Positions 22,519 through 28,772 of a stretch of 37,452 nucleotides of DNA are shown here, piece by piece. The DNA comes from DASRCB01 sp035653295 (GTDB lineage: Bacteria; Acidobacteriota; Terriglobia; Bryobacterales; Bryobacteraceae): contig DASRCB010000150.1 in the NCBI GenBank assembly GCA_035653295.1, positions 1-37,452 of the forward strand. Reading direction: 5' to 3'. Position 1 is the first letter of the stretch, and the number at the start of each line of letters is the position of its first letter. The notes beneath the pieces are model-generated. The model searched no databases. It was not told the origin of the DNA and saw only the letters and a list, made by a program, of their open reading frames with translations. A program made the position numbers and the translations under genes.

Positions 22519-23357
22519 ACCTTGTCGGCCCCGACCAGAACGTAGCCGAACTGTGTTTTGAAGGCGGTGTGAACGCCGTCGGTTTCGGTGGACTCCCGGC
22601 CGTCGATGAAGACGCGCGAATGCGGGCCGTTGTTTTCGGCCACGAGCCCGGGCGCGAGCGCGTGCGGATAATGCAGCACGCGGACATCTTCTTCGATCCA
22701 CAGCTTTTCGCGATTGGGGGGCGGGCGAAAGCGCGCCACGCGGCCGTTGGCGAGATGGCCCTGCGCGACAATGACCGCGCCGTCCTGCTGTAGTGCGAGA
22801 GTCAGCTTTGCCGAATCGTGCTGCTGGTTATACAGCTCGATGGCGAAGTCGTGCCAGGGCAGGTCCCAGGAAGCGGGGCTGCGAATCCAGTAGTTTCCGC
22901 AGAGCATATCGGGCCGGTTGTCGCCGGCGATATCGGCGAGAACGAGGCCGGCCTGATACGAGGCGCTGTAGAACGAGTAAACCTCGGTGTACTGGAAATC
23001 GGGGAAGGCATAGAAGCGGACCTGCATTCCCCGCTGGGTGATCAACACGCCGCGGCGGCCGAGGACGGTGGCGACGATGCAGTTATGCATGTCGATGCCA
23101 TGGTCGAGCACGCGCGCCTGTTGCCAGTTCGACGAGCGGCGGTAGATCAGCCGGTCGCCTTCCTGAAGAAACAGCCCGCGGCCGCCGTCATCCAGGCAGC
23201 CGCCTTCGCCCACGGGCGCTGCCGGAGTGGCCAGGACGCGTCTCTGCAATCCCGGCAGGCGCCATTCGATGATCTGATCGCCCCAGGTGATGAGCCGCCG
23301 CGCTCCATCCCAGGCGGCGCCCGTCATATGAAGAGCCAGCAGGCAGAGCAGGAGCAT
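22503..23357 (-). CDS. Secreted protein of unknown function with a VCBS/FG-GAP-like repeat
   Basis: This frame encodes 284 residues. A short signal peptide (MLLLCLLALHMTGAAW) precedes a beta-rich sequence that looks like a partial beta-propeller. The clearest repeat is VLADIAGDNRPDMLCGNYWI, close to the VCBS/FG-GAP calcium-binding consensus, and blades such as GVLITQRGMQVRFYAFPDFQ and YRRSSNWQQARVLDHG are similar in style. It likely works outside the cytoplasm in binding or recognition. The 3' end overlaps the convergent cupin gene by 16 nt. Confidence 0.7.
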   Translation of the reverse strand: MLLLCLLALHMTGAAWDGARRLITWGDQIIEWRLPGLQRRVLATPAAPVGEGGCLDDGGRGLFLQEGDRLIYRRSSNWQQARVLDHGIDMHNCIVATVLGRRGVLITQRGMQVRFYAFPDFQYTEVYSFYSASYQAGLVLADIAGDNRPDMLCGNYWIRSPASWDLPWHDFAIELYNQQHDSAKLTLALQQDGAVIVAQGHLANGRVARFRPPPNREKLWIEEDVRVLHYPHALAPGLVAENNGPHSRVFIDGRESTETDGVHTAFKTQFGYVLVGADKVYLRR

Positions 23358-23419
23358 TGCTTTAGCGGAATCGTTCAGCGCGGCTTGACAGGGCGATCCA
23401 GGGCCGGTGATCGCGGAAG

Positions 23420-24397
23420 TTACGGACAGCGGAAACGGTTATGCAGGTAGTCGTAAACATTGCCCTTGCTGATGGCGGTCAGCAGATTCGACACGGCGCG
23501 GAGGTGCTGCTGGCGGATGGCAGCGAGCTGGGCCAGGAGGCGAGGCGAGTTGGGAAGGGCGGCGAGGTACTGGCCTCCGTCGGGGAACGCGCTCCAATCG
23601 TTTCCGGGAAACGCGGCGCCGGCGGTGGCCACCGTCGGATGGCCATTTTTGTCGAGCGGGAAGTATCTGGCCCAGGGAGTCGTGATGGCGGCTTTGTACA
23701 GGCCGGTCTCGAACTCGGAGGTGGAGACGTCGCCGATGAGAAACAGCATTGAGTTTTCGGGTCCGAAGACGTGAACCGGGATTTGGGTGAAGCCTGCATC
23801 ACTGCCGGAGAAGAGAGCGGGGTCAATCGTGCCGACATACTGGAAGAAATCCTGGGCCTGTTCGCCGCTGAGAAACCCTTCAAAGGTCACGATTGCGTAT
23901 TGAATGGAGAAGTCGTTCGGATCGCGCGGGTTGTACCTGAGGCTGAATTGCGCGGTCCCGTCCTGGTTGAGCGCGTACCCCAGAGCGTTATCCAGAACGA
24001 ATACATCGGCTGGGCTAACGGCCAGCGGTCCGGTATCGATCATGCTGAAGACATACGACGGGTCGGTTACGCCCTCGAAACCGCCGGCCCCAACCTGGTA
24101 CCGTGTGTTGACTCGATTCACTGTGGTGATCGCGTTGTTGTTGGACAGGGCATCGATGACTTTATCAGCGATGCGGCATTCGCCCAGCAGGCGCTCGCTC
24201 CAGATGGCCATGTCGCGATAGCCGAGCTTTTCGATGGCGGCCAAATTGGCCACCCCAACCACGGTTCCACTCGGGATGGGTTCGGCGGAGACGTACGTTT
24301 GCGCATGAACGGCGACGCCGGCGAGAAGCACACAACAGCACGCGAGCGCGTTCAGCCGGCGACAGCTCGCGCTCCACAGCGTATGGGCTTTCAGCAT
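23420..24397 (-). CDS. Secreted protein of unknown function
   Basis: This frame encodes 325 residues from the ATG at 24397; the open frame extends upstream to 24523 but without a signal peptide at that end. The leader is RRLNALACCCVLLAGVAVHA, ending before QTYVSAEPIPSGTVVG. The mature part is Asn/Asp/Phe-rich and beta-like, with SIQYAIVTFEGFLSGEQAQD and VHVFGPENSMLFLIGDVSTS. I do not recognise a family. A TAGACT box (24408-24413 on this strand) lies 10 nt before the start. The C-terminus (YDYLHNRFRCP) shows no PEP-CTERM or other sorting signal. Confidence 0.68.
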   Translation of the reverse strand: MLKAHTLWSASCRRLNALACCCVLLAGVAVHAQTYVSAEPIPSGTVVGVANLAAIEKLGYRDMAIWSERLLGECRIADKVIDALSNNNAITTVNRVNTRYQVGAGGFEGVTDPSYVFSMIDTGPLAVSPADVFVLDNALGYALNQDGTAQFSLRYNPRDPNDFSIQYAIVTFEGFLSGEQAQDFFQYVGTIDPALFSGSDAGFTQIPVHVFGPENSMLFLIGDVSTSEFETGLYKAAITTPWARYFPLDKNGHPTVATAGAAFPGNDWSAFPDGGQYLAALPNSPRLLAQLAAIRQQHLRAVSNLLTAISKGNVYDYLHNRFRCP

Positions 24398-24536
24398 ATG
24401 GAGGAACAGTCTAGCAGAGTTCCGGCGAACGGCGGCGCGTTCGGAATTCGGCCGAGCGTGGGCAGAAGATTCGGGAAGAGGAGAACCAGCTGAATCGGTA
24501 CCGGCTGATGAAAGCCGCCGCACCGCGGGGTTAATT

Positions 24537-24542
24537 TACAAT
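24537..24542 (+). promoter_or_regulatory. -10 box before the GH127 gene
   Basis: TACAAT lies 17 nt before the ATG at 24560. A GGAG ribosome-binding site lies between them at 24549-24552. Unlike several neighbours, this gene has a conventional, very short leader. Confidence 0.4.
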
Positions 24543-24559
24543 CTATTCCGGAGACCTCC

Positions 24560-26533
24560 ATGGCTGATACCCATCCCCGCCGCCTGAGCCGCCGAACCTT
24601 CGCGGCCGTCGGCCTCGGCAGCGCGGCCGCCGCTCCGCTGATCGCCCAGGACACGACTGAGCAGAACACGGCCGTCCCGCATCGCCGCGGGACTGAACCG
24701 GAAGAGCCTGCGTTCGGCGAGACGATTGAATTCACGCGGCAGGTTGCGCCGGGCAGAGTGCAAGCGTTTGCGATGACGGATGTACGCCTCCTTCCCGGCC
24801 CGTTTCGTAGTGCTCAGCAAGCCGACCTGGCGTACATGCAGCGCCTGCCGGTGGATCGCCTGGCGCACAATTTCCGCGTGAACGCGGGGCTGCCGTCATC
24901 GGCCAGGCCCTTCGGTGGCTGGGAGAAGCCGGACTGTGAGTTGCGGGGCCACTTCACCGGCCACTACCTTTCGGCCTGCGCGCTCATGCACGCCTCCACC
25001 GGGGACAAAGAGTGCAAAGCGCGCGGTGATGCCCTGGTCGACGAACTCGCCAAATGCCAGCAGAAGCTCGGCGCCGGTGGTTACCTGAGCGCATTTCCTC
25101 TGGAGTATTTCGATCGGCTGAACGCGCGCAAACAGGTGTGGGCGCCGTTTTACACCATTCACAAGATCATGGCCGGCATGCTGGACATGTCGCAACACTG
25201 CGATAACAGCCAGGCGCTGAACGTGGTGCGAGGCATGGCCGATTGGGTGGACAAGTGGACCGGGGCCATTCCTGAGCCGCACATGCAGCAGGTGCTCAAC
25301 ACCGAATATGGCGGCATGAACGAGGTCCTGTACAACCTCGCCGTGGTGACTGGAGAAGATCGATACGCCACGGTGGGCGACCGCTTCACGAAGAAGTGGT
25401 TCTTCAATCCGCTGGCCGCCCGCAGGGACGAATTGCGCGGACTGCACGTGAATACGCACATTCCACAGGTGATCGGCGCGGCGCGGCGGTACGAGATCAG
25501 CAGCGATGAGCGGTTCCATGACGTGGCCGATTTTTTCTGGTATGAAGTGACCTCAGCGCGCGCCTACGTCACCGGTGGAACGAGCAACAACGAGGGATGG
25601 CTGGTGGGTCCGCGGCGCCTTGGCGCGGAGTTGAAGAAGGGCACTGACACTACCGAATGCTGCTGCGCCTACAACATGCTCAAGCTCACGCGGCATCTCC
25701 ATAGCTGGACGGCTGACCCGCGGTACTTCGATTACTACGAGCGAACGCTCTATAATCACCGCCTCGCCGCGATCGACCGCGATTCCGGACACACGCAGTA
25801 TTACCTATCGGTGTCCCCCGGCGCGTGGAAGACTTTCAACACCGAGGACGATTCATTCTGGTGCTGCACCGGAACGGGCGTGGAAGAATTCGCGAAATTG
25901 AACGACAGCATCTACTTCCACGATGCCGACGGCCTGTACGTGAACCTCTTCATTCCCTCGGAGGTGAACTGGCGGGAGAAGGGCCTGCGGGTCCGCCAGG
26001 AAAACTCGTTCCCGGAAACCTCATCCACAACCTTGACGGTTACCGCTTCGAGCCCGGTCCGCATGCCGGTGCGAGTGCGCGTTCCGTACTGGGCGAGCTC
26101 CGGGACCACGGTCAAGGTCAATGGCCATGCCGTTGAAGCGAGCGCGAGCCCCGGCAGCTACGTCACGCTCACGCGGACGTGGAAAACAGGCGACCGTGTC
26201 GAACTGGACATGCCCATGAGCCTGCACATCGAGAAAATGCCCGATGAGCCGACCACCCAGGCCGTACTCTATGGTCCGCTCGTGCTGGCCGGGGATCTCG
26301 GTTCGGATGGGCTGACAAACGAGCTGATAACGGGTCCGCTCGGTCCAAAGATGAAAGAGCATCCTACAGCCGTTCCGAGTTTCCGCGCGCCGGGGCCCGA
26401 CCCGAACTCGTGGATCAGGGAGGCGGACAAGCCGCTCACGTTCCGCACAAGCGGTCAGGAACGCGACGTGACGCTCACGCCATTTGACCGCATATTCGGC
26501 AAGCGTTATTCGGTCTACTGGACAGTCAGCTGA
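24560..26533 (+). CDS. GH127/DUF1680 glycoside hydrolase (beta-L-arabinofuranosidase-like), Tat-exported
   Basis: This 657-residue enzyme has a twin-arginine leader (RLSRRTFAAVGLGSAAAAPL) and is expected to be exported folded to the periplasm or cell surface. The catalytic (alpha/alpha)6 domain spans about 60-500. NTEYGGMNEVLYNLA is the family's signature, TECCCAYNMLKLTRHLHSW (E366, C367-C369) and SFWCCTGTGVEEFAKL (C435, C436) give the Glu/Cys zinc and nucleophile set known from GH127 HypBA1. A C-terminal beta-domain follows, with VRVPYWASSGTTVKVNGHA. Known members remove beta-linked L-arabinofuranose from plant glycoproteins and pectic side chains, which fits a soil plant-polymer degrader. 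The precise sugar is an inference. Confidence 0.93.
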   Translation: MADTHPRRLSRRTFAAVGLGSAAAAPLIAQDTTEQNTAVPHRRGTEPEEPAFGETIEFTRQVAPGRVQAFAMTDVRLLPGPFRSAQQADLAYMQRLPVDRLAHNFRVNAGLPSSARPFGGWEKPDCELRGHFTGHYLSACALMHASTGDKECKARGDALVDELAKCQQKLGAGGYLSAFPLEYFDRLNARKQVWAPFYTIHKIMAGMLDMSQHCDNSQALNVVRGMADWVDKWTGAIPEPHMQQVLNTEYGGMNEVLYNLAVVTGEDRYATVGDRFTKKWFFNPLAARRDELRGLHVNTHIPQVIGAARRYEISSDERFHDVADFFWYEVTSARAYVTGGTSNNEGWLVGPRRLGAELKKGTDTTECCCAYNMLKLTRHLHSWTADPRYFDYYERTLYNHRLAAIDRDSGHTQYYLSVSPGAWKTFNTEDDSFWCCTGTGVEEFAKLNDSIYFHDADGLYVNLFIPSEVNWREKGLRVRQENSFPETSSTTLTVTASSPVRMPVRVRVPYWASSGTTVKVNGHAVEASASPGSYVTLTRTWKTGDRVELDMPMSLHIEKMPDEPTTQAVLYGPLVLAGDLGSDGLTNELITGPLGPKMKEHPTAVPSFRAPGPDPNSWIREADKPLTFRTSGQERDVTLTPFDRIFGKRYSVYWTVS

Positions 26534-26567
26534 CGCGCGCCTGCCCTCAGGCCTTTCAGCAGGTCGT

Positions 26568-26903
26568 CTACTTGCCTTCGTGTTTCAGGTGGCGGTCGTA
26601 GAGGTATCCGCCGCCGGCGCCGGCCGCGGCGCCGATCGCTGCGCCTTTACCGCCGCCCGCCAGCGCGCCAATCACAGCGCCTCCCGCCGCGCTTCCGCCG
26701 ACAATGGCCGCAGTCTTCCTGCCGCGATGCCGGCGCCGGTAATGCCGATGATGGCGGCGCCGGCGATAGGCCACGTCCACGTACTGGACGTGCGTTTCCG
26801 GGGTGATGACCGCCGGCACGAACTGAATGTCCTGGGCCGGCAGGAGGTCGCCCCCAAGCATCGTAAAGAGAGCGGGGATGGCCCACAGTGCTCGGATTTT
26901 CAT
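26568..26903 (-). CDS. Secreted glycine-zipper protein with a basic His/Arg tract
   Basis: This frame encodes 111 residues. A signal peptide (MKIRALWAIPALFTMLGG...) is followed by about 20 mature residues and a striking basic tract, YRRRRHHRHYRRRHRGRK. Next is a glycine zipper (AAIVGGSAAGGAVIGALAGG onward) and the tail YLYDRHLKHEGK. Glycine zippers of this kind are membrane-inserting or oligomerising segments in outer-membrane-associated proteins. The start codon overlaps the stop of the upstream gene (TAATG), so the two are translationally coupled. Confidence 0.72.
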   Translation of the reverse strand: MKIRALWAIPALFTMLGGDLLPAQDIQFVPAVITPETHVQYVDVAYRRRRHHRHYRRRHRGRKTAAIVGGSAAGGAVIGALAGGGKGAAIGAAAGAGGGYLYDRHLKHEGK

Positions 26904-27229
26904 TATCGGTTTACCTCGACGAATGCTGGCGCCGTGCGCATCGCGGCGCTCGCTCCGCCTCTGCCGCCGGTGGCTTTCGCAGCCGAGCCGAAGGGAGACG
27001 GTTTGTTCACCGCGCCCGCGGGAGCAGAGTTTTCGATCGCCGCGATCGCCGCGCGATCCACGAGCGGATAGGCATGCGTTCGCGGCGCGAGGCCGGCAAA
27101 CGGGTTCAGCAGCCAGAGCAGGAGAACCGAATCCAGAACGATAAAGCCGGCCATCGCGCCAAAGAACGATTTTGCAGGCAGGTCGAAACCCTCGTGAGCG
27201 CCATCAGCGGTTTGAGTTCGGTTGTACAT
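26903..27229 (-). CDS. Small single-pass membrane protein, partner of the glycine-zipper gene
   Basis: This frame encodes 108 residues from the ATG at 27229 (an in-frame ATG at 27283 is possible). A polar N-terminus of about 20 residues is followed by one transmembrane segment (SFFGAMAGFIVLDSVLLLWL...). A Pro/Ala-rich extracytoplasmic tail follows, with YPLVDRAAIAAIENSAPAGA. No family is recognised. The TAATG junction with the downstream glycine-zipper gene suggests a fixed two-protein unit at the envelope. Confidence 0.62.
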   Translation of the reverse strand: MYNRTQTADGAHEGFDLPAKSFFGAMAGFIVLDSVLLLWLLNPFAGLAPRTHAYPLVDRAAIAAIENSAPAGAVNKPSPFGSAAKATGGRGGASAAMRTAPAFVEVNR

Positions 27230-27384
27230 CGCAGCGTACCTGCCGCGGACGAGAGCATCCGCAGGGCCAGTCGTGCATGCCAAACATTCTCAAAGACAAA
27301 GGGCGCACGGCAGCGCCCGCCGGACAGGCGCGCCGGAAGCAATTTCTTCCCTCAGCGGTCCGCGGACTGTCGAAAAGATAACCG

Positions 27385-28281
27385 TTAGGTGCCGCTGGTA
27401 TCGGCGCGCCCGGTCTGCACCTTGGGCGTGGCCAGATAACCGGAGATCAGATTCTTCTGGACGTCGTTGACCACGATCTCGTAGGGCTGACGGGCCTTCG
27501 AGGTATAGAACTGCAGCGGCTCGTTAACCGTGCGGTCCTTCTTTTCAACGCGCTTGTCGTCCGCCGTGATCTCCAGGGTGTAGCGGTTGTGCTTGGGGTC
27601 GGACTTCTTCAGTTCGATAAGCACATCGCCAACCTTCTGCGGCTGTTTGCTCTTCGAGAGCTTGAACTCGAAATAATTGCGCTCGCCGAGGGCGCGCAGC
27701 GCCGCGAGTTCCTTGCCATTGGTGGCGATGAGGCCGCTCTGTACGTTGAGATCGCCGTTGGTGCGCTTCAGGTCGGCGATGGTCTTCTCGAGCTCCGAGC
27801 GGGTGGAGGCCACGTCGGACTTGACGCTGGTCACCTCCGTGCCGACCTCGGCCACCTTTGAATTCGCGGTGTCGGCGCTCTCCTTCACGGCGCTGACCTT
27901 CGAGTCGAACACCTGGGCCTGCTGAGCCTGCGCGGCCTGGAGGTCCTTTTTGGCCTGCTCGACATTTCGGAGGGCATCGGCGCGGGCCTGTCCATTGGCC
28001 AGGGTCAGCTGGCGCCGTGCCGTTTCGAGCTGATCACGGAGTTCCTCGACGGTGCGACGGCTGGTCTGCGAAGACACATTAGAGGTCTCACGCAGGCGGG
28101 CCACTTCGTCGAGCAGCGATTCGCGCATTTTCGCCATGTCCGTGCGAACGCCGCTCAGCTGAACGTAAAGATAGATATTCGCCGCAATCAGCGCGATCAC
28201 GAGTCCGAACAGGATGGGTATTTTTGCCCCACCGGAAGAAACAGGCGCATCGGCCTGCGGAGGCACGTAATCAACTGCCAT
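27385..28281 (-). CDS. Membrane-anchored coiled-coil protein of unknown function
   Basis: This frame encodes 298 residues. One transmembrane helix at about 21-42 (IPILFGLVIALIAANIYLYV) is followed by a long coiled coil (about 44-195) rich in Ala, Gln, Lys and Glu, for example RRTVEELRDQLETARRQLTL. A C-terminal beta-like domain follows (about 200-298; NYFEFKLSKSKQPQKVGDVL, KHNRYTLEITADDKRVEKKD, RQPYEIVVNDVQKNLISGYL). The topology is that of a periplasm-facing tether or sensor. It has its own extended -10 box and ribosome-binding site and is divergent from padR. I cannot name a family. Confidence 0.75.
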   Translation of the reverse strand: MAVDYVPPQADAPVSSGGAKIPILFGLVIALIAANIYLYVQLSGVRTDMAKMRESLLDEVARLRETSNVSSQTSRRTVEELRDQLETARRQLTLANGQARADALRNVEQAKKDLQAAQAQQAQVFDSKVSAVKESADTANSKVAEVGTEVTSVKSDVASTRSELEKTIADLKRTNGDLNVQSGLIATNGKELAALRALGERNYFEFKLSKSKQPQKVGDVLIELKKSDPKHNRYTLEITADDKRVEKKDRTVNEPLQFYTSKARQPYEIVVNDVQKNLISGYLATPKVQTGRADTSGT

Positions 28282-28292
28282 GGGCGAAACAA

Positions 28293-28321
28293 CTCCTTTT
28301 AAGCGGTTCCTTCGAATTCTA
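28293..28321 (-). promoter_or_regulatory. Promoter and ribosome-binding site of the coiled-coil gene
   Basis: On the minus strand TGTTAGAAT (an extended -10; TAGAAT at 28316-28321) is followed by AAGGAG (28293-28298), 11 nt before the ATG at 28281. This gene therefore has a normal leader, unlike divergent padR. Confidence 0.5.
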
Positions 28322-28375
28322 ACATCCTCATCGGCGGCTCGCCGCGCACAGTATAGTGGCCGACAAACGTTTGGG

Positions 28376-28417
28376 TTGACATTTTACCCGAAGGCCCGCA
28401 TACTCGGGTCAAATGTC
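28376..28417 (+). promoter_or_regulatory. padR promoter overlapped by a 14-bp inverted repeat (candidate PadR operator)
   Basis: TTGACA (28376-28381) and CATACT (28399-28404) are separated by 17 nt, a good -35/-10 pair ending 8 nt before the padR ATG. GACATTTTACCCGA (28378-28391) and TCGGGTCAAATGTC (28404-28417) form an inverted repeat with 13 of 14 positions paired. It spans the -35, brackets the -10 and covers the start codon. The outer ACAT/ATGT half-sites match the type bound by PadR-family repressors, so autoregulation of the whole padR-permease operon is likely. Confidence 0.65.
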
Positions 28418-28769
28418 TACCCAGGACGAGAAGGAAAGGCTGGAGCTGCTGCAGGGCACGCTGGACCTGCTGATCCTGCGAACGCTGATTTTCGGCCCAC
28501 AGCACGGGCAGGGAGTCGCGCGCGCGATACAGCAGACGTCGGAGGACGAACTTCTGGTGGAACACGGGGCTCTCTACCCGGCGCTGCAGCGGCTGGAAAC
28601 GCGAGGCTGGATTGCGGCCGAATGGGGAACGTCGGACAACAATCGCCGGGCGAGGTTTTACACGCTGACGAAGGCCGGGCGGCGGCAGCTGGTGGCAGAA
28701 ACGACGAAGTGGCGGCGGCTGGCGGCGGCAATCGGGCGGGTATTAGGCCCGGATGCCGAAGAGGGGTGA
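28413..28769 (+). CDS. PadR-family transcriptional regulator
   Basis: This 118-residue winged-helix regulator belongs to the PadR-s1 type common at the head of acidobacterial ADOP permease operons. LLQGTLDLLILRTLIFGPQHG begins the winged helix. EHGALYPALQRLETRGWIAA is the recognition helix and turn, and NNRRARFYTLTKAGRRQL is the wing. The C-terminal helix (residues 83-105) is for dimerisation. The gap to the permease gene is 3 nt. The gene has a strong promoter with a large palindrome (28378-28417), almost no leader, and probably represses itself and the permeases. The inducing signal is unknown. Confidence 0.93.
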   Translation: MSTQDEKERLELLQGTLDLLILRTLIFGPQHGQGVARAIQQTSEDELLVEHGALYPALQRLETRGWIAAEWGTSDNNRRARFYTLTKAGRRQLVAETTKWRRLAAAIGRVLGPDAEEG

Positions 28770-28772
28770 TGC

